NCBI GenBank assembly: GCA_027575805.1
Contig: JANBPU010000019.1
Location: forward strand, 101,311-165,310
Reading direction: 5' to 3'
Source: Mycoemilia scoparia
Taxonomy: Eukaryota; Kickxellomycota; Kickxellomycetes; Kickxellales; Kickxellaceae
Length of the DNA: 64,000 bases
In this document: positions 1 through 10,599 of the stretch, in pieces
How the letters are laid out: each line of letters opens with the position of its first letter
How positions within the stretch are numbered: the stretch's first letter is position 1
Position numbers and translations under genes: made by a program
Notes under the pieces: generated by a model
Databases searched by the model: none
The model's input: only the letters and a program-made list of their open reading frames with translations
Told to the model about the DNA's origin: nothing

Positions 1-52
1 CCCTTAGATCAACCTGGTTAGACTGAACCTTTAGCTTGACTTAATAATACCA

Positions 53-1108
53 ATGGCACATAACGACAGAAACCAAGACGCTACGCTATATATTGGTAAT
101 CTAGACGAAAGAGTCACAGACTCACTTATATGGGAGTTGATGACCCAGGCTGGCCCGGTTGGTAGGTTGTTTAACTTCACCGTTTTGAGCGATAATCACA
201 TCATGTCTCTTTAAACAAAAATAACTTGAAGGTGTTCATTTGTTGTATAAACATATAGTAAATGTACATTTACCAAAGGACAGAGTAACGCAGACAACAC
301 AAGGATATGGATTTTGTGAATTCCAGTCCGAAGATGATGCTGAATATGCTCTCAAAATCATGAACTCAGTTAAACTATATGGTAAACCTATGCGGATTAA
401 TAAGGTAAATTGAAAATTGATATTCTAATTATTTATATAGAAATAAAACTAGACACTAATTGAAATTGTACCAAAAACACTCAAAACGTAGGCATCACAA
501 GACAAAAAATACTTGGACATTGGAGCTAATCTGTTTATTGGAAACCTCGATCCAGATGTTGATGAGAAGCTCTTATATGACACATTTGGCGCATTTGGAA
601 AGATTGTACAGCCACCAAAGATTGGAAGAGATCCGGATACAAATCAGTCAAAAGGATATGCATTTATTAACTATGACAGCTTTGAAGCTTCCGATTCAGC
701 GATCGAAGCAATGAACGGCCAATACTTAGGACAGAAGCCCATCAATGTCAGCTATGCATTAAAGAAGGATGGGAAAGGAGAAAGACACGGATCTGCAGCA
801 GGTCAGTTTTATTCCATGAGCTATAATCCCTATATTATAATTCCGTTTAAATGCATGTGTTACAATTGCTAATTCTGCAAATATTGTATATTGTAGAGAG
901 ACTCCTCGCAGCCCAGGCTAAAAAGAATTTGGGAGATACATCTGCAGGACCTGCAATTCCAAATAAACGGTTTGTCGACACTTCAATTTCCTCTCCCCAA
1001 ACTTCACAAACTTACTCCCCAGCGCCTCCATCAGGTCCTCCCCCACATATGCAGTCACGCTTTCAGGCGCCTGGATATATTCCTCCACCGTTTCACCCAA
1101 ACAAGTAA
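53..1108 (+). CDS. SF3B4: Splicing factor 3B subunit 4 (SF3b49/Hsh49-type), two-RRM protein
   Basis: Exons 53..161, 259..404, 492..801, 897..1108, giving 258 residues. All three introns are GT-AG and preserve the frame. The N-terminus ([16 protein letters not shown], then [15 protein letters not shown] and YGFCEF) is the first RRM. The second RRM carries [20 protein letters not shown] and SKGYAFINY (RNP1), followed by [16 protein letters not shown], a signature shared with human SF3B4. Known role of the family: U2 snRNP SF3b component that contacts the branch-site region of pre-mRNA in the nucleus. The C-terminal Pro-rich tail (about 60 residues, [10 protein letters not shown]) is much shorter than in animals and closer to yeast Hsh49. 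The start ATG at 53 lies just before the conserved region, so little N-terminus can be missing. Identity is very secure; exon ends are well supported. Confidence 0.95.
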
Positions 1109-1428
1109 ATAAATTTCCATGGAATACAGTTTCAATGCATCTTTTGAAAAAAATAAGCCAACCCACTTTTATTACTTAAAGTTTGACATTTATAAACTAT
1201 TATGGATTTTTATTGTATTAAAAGGCTCGGCTATTTAATTTTCTATTAAACAAGCACAACCCAATTACTCTATATTATAGATATGAATGTCTTGAACATA
1301 GATTGATATTCTGAATATTGTAAAGGAAAATCGGCTAATAAAATTGAGGCTTTAGTAATTTATGTCGAATCTTGCGGTATAAAGTTTATATGTAGGCTTA
1401 AAACTCAAACCACAAGAGATATGGCTAT

Positions 1429-1651
1429 TTAGTCCTTTCTCCTTACTACTTCTTTAAAGTATTTCCACTTCGTATATATTATAGTAGCTACTCCGACCAC
1501 TCCTACAACTGCAAATATTTCTCACAAGATTAATATACTAATACAACTACAAATGGTCTAGGCTGGTTTATTTTAATGGTAAAAATCGCAATAATTGACA
1601 CATACCGAGTAATACCGCAGATACAGCAACCATAATCGCTATATCAACCAT
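1429..1651 (-). CDS. Single-membrane-span microprotein (copy 1), 41 aa, spliced
   Basis: Model: exon 1 1606..1651 (46 nt), GT-AG intron 1509..1605 (donor GTATGT), exon 2 1429..1508. The product begins MVDIAIMVAVSAVLL and continues VVGVVGVATIIY before a basic tail (KWKYFKEVVRRKD). That is a textbook short N-terminus, about 24 hydrophobic residues and a positively charged cytosolic-type tail. Function is not recognised. The two downstream neighbours (2801..3060 and 3787..3987) have the same 46-nt first exon, phase-1 intron and membrane-span-over-the-junction layout. This shared layout is the main evidence that it is a real gene rather than chance. Possible roles are small subunits of a membrane complex in ER or mitochondria. 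No homologue could be named. Confidence 0.5.
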
Positions 1652-2800
1652 GATTTAAATGTTTACAACCTAATATCGAGTTTATATATTTTAAAGTAAT
1701 AGCGAATTAGCACAAGTGAAGAGATCAGGCTATGTTTAAATACCCTACGATCCATGTTTAACACAGTTTTATATTTCATGTTCACAGCTAGAAGATCAAT
1801 ATCTTACTTGGTGTGCGTTTCTATTAATCTAAAATATAAATGTGCATTATATCGAGCCATTGACATACTTTATTACTTGAATGAACTGCCCATTGCCGAG
1901 CTGTTTAGCTTTGAAGATATGGGGTTAGTGTTTGACTTCACTGTTATTGATGGCTATAGTAATATTCCCAGTTAGTAACTGACTATGGCTGTGGTCCTGG
2001 TTTATAAGATTTATTGTATACCACAAAAGGGGTACAAAATATAGGAGAAATTATAATATAATATACTTCCAGCGATGATACTCTGATGATAGTGGCGGTT
2101 ACTTCTATTCCTAGAAAATGTCTGCCTATTTGTAACTATTCCTGAGGCCAAGATGGTAAGCAAATAAAGGGAAATAGTAGAGTATTTTTAGGGGGTTTTT
2201 TAGAGTGTATATGGTGGCCTTTGGTAGTATGTGTATACACGTGAAGCTATAAAAGCAACTATTGGGAGCAAAGAAAAAGATTTGGAAGATAAAATAAAAT
2301 AAAGATTTGGTCAAATTGCTGCATAATATAGAGCTGGATGCTTTAATTTTGTCAACCTTTGTATGGCTATGGTACTGCATATGGCTAACAACTACTGGAT
2401 AAGTCCTAAGCCTAACAAACTGGCTACTGGAAATAGATTGAATTGTATCACCAATTCACTTTGAGGAACTAAACCCGTTGGAGTGATTTATAATAGACCA
2501 AACATCGTTTGGGTAACCGTTTTTTCTTTTATCATTACTATCCACATTTCCACTTGTTTATCATATTGCTCTGAATTTTAGGATTATTTTATTTATTTTG
2601 ATGTCGTTATAAAATGAACCATTTATATCTTATCTTCTAGTTCCAAGTTTAATTTTTTATTTTACTCAACCATATAAATTAAAACATTGGCCTATGAATG
2701 GCATACAATGACATTGGGTTTCAGCATATAAATATAAGAATATAGTACATAATGGCGCTTTCAGTATTTTTTCAATGGTCTCACAGCTATAAAGATTTTT
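1652..2800. other. Intergenic, AT-rich
   Basis: No convincing gene. A 73-codon plus-strand frame at 1754..1975 has no recognisable domain. The rest is AT-rich with many stops on both strands. Confidence 0.5.
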
Positions 2801-3060
2801 CTAAGGCTCCTCTTGCCAACCTCCTTCATCCACTCTTAGTACACCATAATTGAGCTCTTTATATATCATATAAATCAGTGTTCCAAGAATAAATGAGGCT
2901 CCTGAATGATAAAAAAGAATATCACCATTATCATTAGTTTAAAATGTACACACACACACACACACACACACACAAACCCCTGGTATATTTTTTATATTGG
3001 TATAATGTATTTACCTGTAAGAGCAATTGGTAAAATCATATAAGTATAATCTTCGGCCAT
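2801..3060 (-). CDS. Single-membrane-span microprotein (copy 2), 48 aa, spliced
   Basis: Model: exon 1 3015..3060 (46 nt, ending in phase 1), GT-AG intron 2902..3014, exon 2 2801..2901. Residues 1-15 are MAEDYTYMILPIALT. The span continues GASFILGTLIYMIYKEL and ends in an acidic tail with LRVDEGGWQEEP. The intron contains an (AC)n tract at 2948..2974. It resembles copies 1 and 3 in size, strand, exon 1 length, splice phase and the splice junction falling inside the membrane span, but primary sequence similarity is slight. It may be a diverged tandem paralogue or an independently similar small subunit. Function unknown. Confidence 0.5.
2948..2974. repeat. (AC)n microsatellite in intron of microprotein copy 2
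   Basis: About 13 uninterrupted AC dinucleotides, lying between the two proposed exons of the 2801..3060 gene. Confidence 0.95.
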
Positions 3061-3786
3061 TTTTGGCTATTTGGTGCAGTCGTAAACTATGAATACTATT
3101 TAATGAAACAAATAATGGAAAGTGAAATAGTAGCAGAAAATGGATAAAGAGGGGTAAAGAGAGAAGCAAAAAGCCATGGCTATACAAACTTTACGAGCCA
3201 TCTAGATTTAAATATAAATGCGTTTTTTGGTTACAATGTGCTTCCGAATAGGCTTTGAGCTGAAAACCACACATTTTAATCACTGTAATCGTAACCTTAT
3301 GGCAAACCAAATTCAAAATACTCTCTTAGTAGTGTTGTACTTTCAATGATAAAACAAAATACAGTATGCCTTCTTTGATAATATTGATGCTGTCCCAGAT
3401 TTTGCTCGCTGGTATTTAATGCACTTTTTTAGTATTCTATTGGTGTGTTTTACTACCAGAAATTTGTCTTGAAACAAAATACTTCAACACCCAATGAATT
3501 TTGGAGAAGTCTGTTGTTTTATGAGAAAATGGCAATTTTGCATTGGATGTATATAGTCGCTATAGCAATTGGGATAAAAATATACAGCATTATAGAAAAT
3601 TTATTCGAATAGAAGCGGAAATTCAACAAAATGATAATAAGGTAACCAAACGGTCTGTAGAAAGGGCTATGTGTTGATAAATATGAAGAATGCTACAAAA
3701 AAAGAGGGCTGGCCTCATAAAAACCAGGATGTCGTGTTTGTTTGGGAGGATATATTTACATATGTATATTGGAACCGCCACAAACA
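3061..3786. other. Intergenic, AT-rich
   Basis: Nothing firm. A 27-codon plus-strand frame (about 3528..3611, MAILHWMYIVAIAIG) is hydrophobic but unspliced and unsupported. Confidence 0.4.
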
Positions 3787-3987
3787 TTATACCAGATTAC
3801 GTGGAGTTCGTCCCTTCGACTTGTAAGATATAAGGAAGGCAACTCCTGCTATAGCGAGTACTATTATACCCAAAAAAAGATTGTTAAAATAAATTCCCTC
3901 TAATAAATTTCCATAATGAGATTTTGTACAGTATTACATGCCCGATAAAACAACGCCAACTGCAATAATAGCTGCCTGGTTTGCCAT
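3787..3987 (-). CDS. Single-membrane-span microprotein (copy 3), 34 aa, GC-AG intron
   Basis: Model: exon 1 3942..3987 (46 nt), intron 3846..3941, exon 2 3787..3845. The product starts MANQAAIIAVGVVLS and continues GVAFLISYKSKGRTPRNLV, a span plus a basic tail. The frame is kept only if the donor is GC (G|GCATGT, one base from the GTATGT donor of copy 1). A GT donor six bases away runs into stops with the available acceptors. A second acceptor (exon 2 from 3899) would give 52 residues with a longer hydrophobic stretch, but the intron would be only 42 nt. The 96-nt intron matches copies 1 and 2 better. Function unknown. Confidence 0.45.
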
Positions 3988-4664
3988 TGTTCAATAAAAT
4001 ATGTTGTAGACAAGAAATTAACGCAGAAATGTACTCGAAAAATTACTTGATGTAGTTGGAGACAAAATAGGTAATTGTATATTCGAAAAGGAGACGAGTT
4101 TGTAGTTGTGTTTTTCTGGATTTATTGGAGTGCTTTTATGTATTTCCAGAAGATAAAAATATCTATGATATTTTCGTATAATAATAATAATGATGGTTTT
4201 AAATTCAGCACTTTGTAATAAACATTTTATAACTAAATGCCAGCAATTCTTTTAAAAGCTACTTTAGCACATAGTAATTAGAGATTATCAACAGCCAAAC
4301 TATCTCCTCTAAGGCGCTTTCGACCCAAAACATAAAGAAATAAATTAAGGGAGAATTCATCGACGATTTAAATTTATAAAAATACACAACGCTTTGGAGG
4401 AAGGAGATGTCAAAAATGATTTTAAAGAAACATTCCTAAGGACACAGTATACACCCATAGCAATAAAGGAATTATGCCAAACGACCCTTTGTAAAGCCAT
4501 ATCCACTTTGCATCAAAGTCGAATAAGCTATAAACATTTTGATATATTTCTTTGGTGACTTAAAACACAAAAATTCGACCAGATGCTACCTGCATGTAAA
4601 CTCAAAGTAACAGCTCAGGAAAAAGTAGAAAGTGTTGCGCTCAGGAGAATAAAAAAGCTAAAAA
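3988..4664. other. Intergenic between microprotein copy 3 and the 5S gene
   Basis: AT-rich. Minus-strand hydrophobic frames at about 4440..4530 and 4270..4360 could be fragments of further tiny membrane-protein genes, but no start or splice model holds together. Confidence 0.4.
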
Positions 4665-4780
4665 ATTGCAACACCAGGTGTTCTCACTTGGTCCCCCACA
4701 GTAATACTCTCCTGGCCATAACGAGCTTGGTTACGGTGATCGGACGGGAACCGACATTCTCTCGCTTGTATGGTCGCAAT
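4665..4780 (-). rRNA. 5S ribosomal RNA gene
   Basis: A 116-nt minus-strand unit. It contains the conserved loop/box C core (GGTTCCCGTCCGATCACCG), the helix IV/V block GTATTACTGTGGGGGACC, and the 3' part GAACACCTGGTGTTGC. The first eight bases (ATTGCGAC) pair with the last (GTTGCAAT) to form helix I. A run of T follows the 3' end directly, as expected for RNA polymerase III termination. The gene stands alone, away from any rDNA repeat visible here, as in fungi with dispersed 5S genes. End positions are good to within a base or two. Confidence 0.93.
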
Positions 4781-6491
4781 TCGAAAGCCGAAAAATAAAA
4801 CATTTGTATTCTGTGAAAAGGTAGTTTTTTTGGTTTCTGCACTGCAAATCGACTTGGTTTTTGAAATATATAAATCTATAAAAAAACACACATGGAGAGC
4901 TTTTTAACTTAAAAGTGCTCTCAAATGAATTTCATGTCTAAATTATTAAAGTAGATGTAACAATAGTAACCCAACCACCAGCAGTGTCTGAACCTTATGA
5001 GAACAAGGGTACTACTACGCTTAGTAGTGCTTTTGTCAAAAAAACGGTAGACTAACATGACAATCCCCAAGTCAATCTAATAGTTATTTTTGAAGGGTGG
5101 CCATTTGATAATCAATTGTGATTGTGCCCCTATAATCATTGGCAGCTACCAAAAGATACTCTTCAAAAATTGTTAACCATATTCGAATAATTAGGCTGTG
5201 TACTCCTCAACACTCTTCATAAGAGCATGGTCAATGTGTTTGGATATACGGGTAATTTATAAAGAAAATATGTATGCCCCATGTGCCAATGATCAATCTG
5301 CAAAACATACATAGCCTTGGTCTTTTACACTAGTAGTTGGAATGTATGAAGTAGAACGAATAAAAGGACACCATCCATGGCTCCTACATCATATACTCTC
5401 GCATCTTCCTCCCAACATCACTTTAGAGCTAGAGATATTATAAATTTGCAAAATCATTCATGGGAGCCAGATGTGGAAGCTTGTTAGATTGGCATGTACA
5501 GTCTGCTTTGGGAAATGCATGTGAGCATCCCCAACCAAATGTGGAGTTGTAACATAATCCCAGTGGCAAATAGTAACAGAGTGGTAGTAAAAGAGTGTGA
5601 GAAAGCGAGACAGAGCTGGGAAGGTAACAGTGGTTGTGGCAAACACTGGGAATAGTCGAGTGTGATTATAGGGACCTTTCTCCCAAGAATCTCCAAATTC
5701 GCCTCAATCACCAGTGGCAGAAAGCGCAGGTTTTCCCAAGAGCGTGATTTCACTGCAAGTTGTCTGCGAAAGCAGAAGGACAACGAGAGCTGAGGCGGTA
5801 AGCAGACAAATAGGACAAAAGGTAACAGCAGCGTGGTATGGGGCTGGGTACTTGGCCATAAATTACTCGGGTGTTTAGAGAGCATCCTAAACTAAAGCTT
5901 GCTTGTATTTAACCACTACTACTACTACTCCAATCGGTAGATTTTACTTGGAGAGCTTGTTTAACTACAATGTCAAAAGCAAAGATCTCCACCTTGTCCT
6001 GACAAGAAATGCTGCCGAGTAATTATAGAACAAACAAAAGCTCGGAACAGAGAGGACAATTTAATTGCGCCAACAAAAGGTACGTATATGCAAATTCATG
6101 GCAAAGAAGGAACGAGCATATTTGAGTTAGATTGGCGGCCGAGTGATCAGACAACTTTTTGGCATCCAGTCAAAACTCAAAAAGATCACCCAGGGCGTTT
6201 TGAACTACCTGGTGTGCTTCAGCAGCTGGCACCAGACAAAATACCCTCTCTTTCTCTCCGTACCAAGCAGAGGGCGAGAGTATATGTGAGCGGAGAGCTC
6301 ACTGGCCATCACACATCACTACTCTGTCCCTATATTAATCACAGCACTTTCCACCCCACAATTCTTTCTAAATTTTCTTTACCGCTTTTCTTTTTTTATT
6401 TCACCTGACTCTCTTTTTCATCCCTCGGGGCTGTCAGTTTTACCACGTCTCGAATACCGCTGCTGCTACTCTCTCTCTCTCTAGCTACACT
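4781..6491. other. Intergenic / GCH1 upstream region
   Basis: Holds one MITE-like element (about 5082..5175), then about 1.3 kb without a supported gene. Long frames on either strand (for example 5484..5885 minus, 6088..6408 plus) have no protein-like composition. The last 100 bases are pyrimidine-rich and end in (CT)n just before the GTP cyclohydrolase start, a usual look for a fungal promoter/5' leader. Confidence 0.5.
5082..5175. mobile_element. MITE-like inverted-repeat element, copy A
   Basis: The left end reads AGTTATTTTTGAAGGGTGG and the right end is its near complement (ACTCTTCAAAAATTGTTAACC). The interior holds the block GATTGTGCCCCTATAATCATTGG that recurs in other copies. No coding capacity. 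It is a diverged member of the family described at 22730..23046. Confidence 0.7.
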
Positions 6492-8613
6492 ATGAGCAAC
6501 AAGGATCAGGAAGTCAAGAGCTATTTGCCTCCCGCCACTCTCGACACGATTTCAACCCCGCCTTCCTACGGAAAGCATCATCAGTCTGGCAACCACAGCC
6601 CGCTAGTTACAGGCTCTTCGACCGTATGGAGCAGGTCGCCCTTTGAAAGCCGCGCTAATTCACCAGCAATTATGCAGTCAACACCCATTCCTCCAACCGA
6701 AATGCACTCGCACCTCACGAAGCCTTTGGGAGTAGAGCTTAATGGGCTTAGCTGGCCAAGTAAGTACCACCAACCTGTAATATGATGCGCTTGCTACTGG
6801 CGACAACAGGCCATATGATGGATGATGATACATTCATTTGGTATCCATATCATTCTCATCAAAGGCATTGTCAGCCACATACCAAAACACACACGGCCTA
6901 TGGCACTGGCACTGGCCATATTGCAAATTCCCCAACAGCAGCAGCAGCAGCAGCAGCAACAACAACGCTATTAGTAATGACAACAATGCTGATCTTTGGG
7001 CCCGCTGTCTGCATGATATTTCTATAAAAGGTGTCGGTACAAAGGACAGGCTTGAGGAGTCTGCGGAAGAAAAGGCCAAGCGAATTTCCGAGATATCAGA
7101 TGCCGTCCGGACCATTTTGAAATGTATAGGCGAGGACACCGACAGGGAGGGCCTTCTAAAGACGCCCGAGCGTTATGCCAAAGCATTGCTGTTTTTCACA
7201 AAGGGCTATGAGGAAAATCTTAAAGGTAGGTTGTTAGGCATTTGGGCGTATACATGAATTGGGCCTGGCAGAGGAGGGAGGGGGGAGCAGATAAAGGGCC
7301 CTAGCTAACCACAGCAGCACAGTAGCAATGGTGATGTGGTGGCGGCGGCGGCGGATGTGACAGCTGCAGAGGCCTGATGGGTGCGTGGGAAACCTGGGCC
7401 ACAATAATAATGGATGTGCTTTGTTTGAGATGCTATGGCCACATTCAGCTTTGGCAGCGCTACTGTGTATGCCCTCACTGCCAATGGCAATTAGCCAAAT
7501 TGCTCAAGCACACTGGATCGATAATTTCTGACCACGTGGATTTGTTGCTGTTGTTTTTATAGATATGGTCAACGAAGCTTTGTTTGATGAAGGTATGTTG
7601 TGTTATTGTGGAAGCCAGCAACCCTCTTTTTCAACAATCGGCTTGCCTATTTTACTGCGATATGTGAAAGGGAGGAAAAGGGCCAATCTGCCAATCCCAA
7701 TATCGGTATTTTATCTGAATTGCAATTTTCTGCTATTACAATAATAGATCACGAGGAGATGGTCATAGTAAAGGACATTAGTATATTTTCTCTTTGTGAG
7801 CACCATTTGGTTCCATTTTGCGGAAAGGTAAGAAAGAGGATTTTCCGAATTATTGCAACCCAGAAAATACTGCTTAAACATGTTTTCATCTAAAATATCC
7901 GAGCTTTGTTTAATTTGTTTTCTCGATGGTATCGTGTCTGGCATCGGTGTACTCTTTGCTGTGCTCCAACAACAGGTTTCGATTGGATACATCCCTAACC
8001 GGAGAGTTTTGGGTCTCAGCAAGCTTGCCCGCATTGCCGAAATGTTTTCAAGGCGCCTCCAAGTCCAGGAGCGATTGACAAAGCAAATCGCTGTGGCTCT
8101 GGACGAGATTCTTAGACCCCAGGGCGTGGCCGTGTTGGTAGAAGCCAGGTAAGACGGCATTACTACTACTGCCCCTTTTTGGTCTTTTACAATGCTTCTT
8201 CTTCTTTCTTTCGCTCTACACTGGCCCTCCACTCGGCTGTTTATTGGTGGTGTGCGCCATCATTCACCGTGTACTCTAAACCCAACCCTCTCTACTTATT
8301 TCTACAAATTGTATCTACACAATGGCTTTTGGATGGCAGATCCCACCCATCACATGAGGCCCGAACCACTGTAAATCTTATTTTTCTAACCTGTCTGCCC
8401 GTTGCTCTTTTGATTTTGTACCCTATAAAACCCATTGACCATGACACCTGCGCGCCCCGCCTTCCGCGATTGCAATTGCTCTCTTCCAGCCACCAATGCA
8501 TGGTCATGAGAGGCGTGCAAAAGCCTGGAAGCAAGACAGTCACCAGCTTCATGCTCGGTCGCTTCAGAAGCGATCCAAAGACCAGAGAAGAGTTCCTGTC
8601 TCTAGTAAAGTGA
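6492..8613 (+). CDS. FOL2: GTP cyclohydrolase I
   Basis: Exons 6492..6759, 6875..7225, 7563..7592, 7748..7827, 7976..8148, 8490..8613; 341 residues. It converts GTP to 7,8-dihydroneopterin triphosphate, the first step of folate/tetrahydropterin synthesis. The conserved catalytic half includes [63 protein letters not shown] and [17 protein letters not shown]. Zinc ligands are probably C233, H236 and C304. The N-terminal 150 residues are poorly conserved and carry a Ser/Asn tract from a CAG repeat (6936..6957), read in the AGC frame. Exon 3 is only 30 nt. The exon 1/2 junction lies in non-conserved sequence and is the least certain; the others are fixed by homology. Confidence 0.95.
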
Positions 8614-8639
8614 TACAACAACGACACTACAGTCACCAC

Positions 8640-8672
<33 letters not shown>

Positions 8673-9245
8673 TTCCGCTAATAATATGACCCAATTACAG
8701 TATATCCCAAGGCTTCTTCTACATCCCCGCTATCTCTCTCTCCTTTTCCTTTTCCATATTTCTCGCAATTCTTGTCTAGAGCATACCAGTCATATTCTGG
8801 CTCTTATATTTGACATACAGCCAGTAATAATGAACTGATATGATACAACAACATTTATTGTTATCTCTCTCTCTCTCCGTATATATATTTATACTGCTAC
8901 TATTTTTATTATGGATTTCTTGTTACTATAAACATTCATTTTGATTCGGTTGGACTGATCTCTATAGTAGTTTACCCAAAAAAAACACTGAATTAAATAA
9001 AGACGTAGAAAATCATTTGGCTGAAAAATCAAGAAAGGGTGTATAGGTTAGTAGGGGATATAAATAAAAACTAAAACTACTCTCAGTATTGTTGCCTCCC
9101 CCTGGCTAATACTGTCATTACTACAACTACTTTACAATAAGCGAGAGGGTGATATATGTATATATATGGCTTTCTAAGGAACACTGGGGGGATTTCTCAT
9201 TAATTTAAAAGGCGGTGTGCTTGCCCGTCATGCACAACATTGTGG
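8614..9245. other. Convergent intergenic region with (CCG)n tract
   Basis: Space between the stops of the GTP cyclohydrolase and CHY/RING genes, holding both 3' ends. It carries (CCG)10 at 8642..8672, which begins 28 nt after the GCH1 stop. No gene seen. Confidence 0.6.
8642..8672. repeat. (CCG)n triplet repeat in GCH1 3' UTR
   Basis: About ten perfect CCG units following CAC units, in the presumed 3' UTR of GTP cyclohydrolase I. Confidence 0.95.
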
Positions 9246-10599
9246 CTATGCTGAATTGCTGTTGCCAGTGTCTGCATCATCAGCACCATTGGAATTGCTA
9301 TTGCCTAACTGCTCTCCAATGCTGTTCTCGGCCCCTGGGTCAATGGCTTCAAGCACTGTCGTGCTGTATGATCCGCAGTGTGGGCACTTGTGGTATATAA
9401 AGTTGAAGCCGACGGTTGCCTTCTTTTCGCAGTCATTGCAGAATATCTCTTCCATGCGGTGTCTGAACTCTTCCGGGATGGTTTGTTGCGCCAGGGCTTC
9501 ATCGATACGCTTGAAAAACTCGGTCATATCAGCCACAGACTTTTTACATATTGGGCATTGGTATGAGTACTTGAGCATTGAGCTAAAGCAGTCCAAATGT
9601 ATCGCATGCCCGCATTTCTATTCAACACATGCAAACCATACCCCACAATCAGTACAGAAATCCCACGTTTGTGCAAACAACTGTGGGTGTTGTGTAGCAA
9701 AGGTGCGCCTCTTACCATGAATGTTACGTTTTCCGTCGATGTGAACAAATAGTCGTTGCAAACACAGCAATCCCTTTCAAGAATTTGTTCAAGGCATCTG
9801 TGGTTATCCCTTCTGGAGACCTCCATACAGGCATTGCATTTATCACAATGGAAATAGTTTGATTCGGGCCCAACTCGACAAAGTCCGCATTTCTCGCAAT
9901 GATAGATACTCCTGTCGACATTGTTGTCCAGGAATTTGCAGGTAGGGCAGTAGTAGTTTCCACTAATGTTACCGCAGCTTTGGCATACCCCTTGGATTGG
10001 CTGCACGGTATTGCACTCCATGCAACACATCTCGGCCACGGCGTATCGGTCCATTTCGTGGTCCTCCTTCTCATCATGGCAGAACCGGCAATTCACCCAT
10101 TGCTTACAACACGGGCTCTTTATAAAGGCGCCTCTCATGTAATGCTTGCACCCAAGGACCTGGTTCTCCTCGTCCTACATATGTTTGTTTGCACATTTTA
10201 ATGGATCGTTAAAATGTGCTCTGCTTTATGGCTTAACGCATGTAAATTTGGACACTTACGTGGTAAGTCTTCTCTGGCATCTTCTCTTCGACCACCTTCT
10301 CTGCTACGGGCTTCACTTTTTGGCTTCCTTTTTGTAGCAAGGCCGGAGAGTGCAAGATCGACTATAACATAAAGTGATAGAAATGTTTGTATTACAATAA
10401 ACAATCCCCAACCTGCAAATTCCCAGCATTGCAAAACAGGTACTGCTGCTGCTGTAATAGCATGCCTGCTTACCTGAATATACTTGGACTTTTCCATTTC
10501 CGGGATACTAGAATCGTTCATGATCTGCTTGACCAAACGACGAACCTCCAGCTCCTCCATACTCATTGTGTTTTCATGTGGAATCGTGCTTTGTCCCAT
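9246..10599 (-). CDS. CHY zinc-finger / RING E3 ubiquitin ligase (RCHY1/Pirh2-like)
   Basis: Exons 10474..10599, 10260..10361, 9716..10174, 9246..9617; 352 residues, all introns phase 0. Order: about 80 variable residues (start MGQSTIPHENTMSMEELEVR). Next is the CHY finger (GCKHYMRGAFIKSPCC, CRFCHDEKEDHEMDR), then the CTCHY finger (YYCPTCKFLDN, YHCEKCGLCRVG, HCDKCNACM). A RING follows (CCVCNDYLF then KCGHAIHLDC and CPICKKS), then a zinc-ribbon-like tail (CNDCEKKATVGFNF, KCPHCGSY). The RING is interrupted by the last intron. Family role: ubiquitin ligase, with metazoan members targeting p53. It is longer than human RCHY1 (261) because of the N-terminal extension and a Ser/Asn tail. Substrate in this organism unknown. 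Confidence 0.92.

Noticed and set aside
1754..1975. 73-codon plus-strand frame upstream of microprotein copy 1.
   Set aside because: No recognisable domain and no splice or composition support in AT-rich DNA.
4270..4545. Minus-strand hydrophobic frames (WLYKGSFGIIPLLLWVYTVS and RKRLRGDSLAVDNL) faintly like the gamma-secretase subunit PEN-2.
   Set aside because: An in-frame stop and lack of an AG acceptor prevent joining the two parts, the middle span is missing, and no start codon fits. Similarity is only a few residues.
5484..5885. 133-codon minus-strand frame in the GTP cyclohydrolase upstream region.
   Set aside because: Composition (Leu/Ser/Cys/His-rich) is what a purine-rich opposite strand gives; no domain or conserved start.
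6088..6408. 106-codon plus-strand frame just upstream of GTP cyclohydrolase I.
   Set aside because: No protein-like pattern; more likely promoter/leader sequence, and an uORF of this length would probably block the main start.
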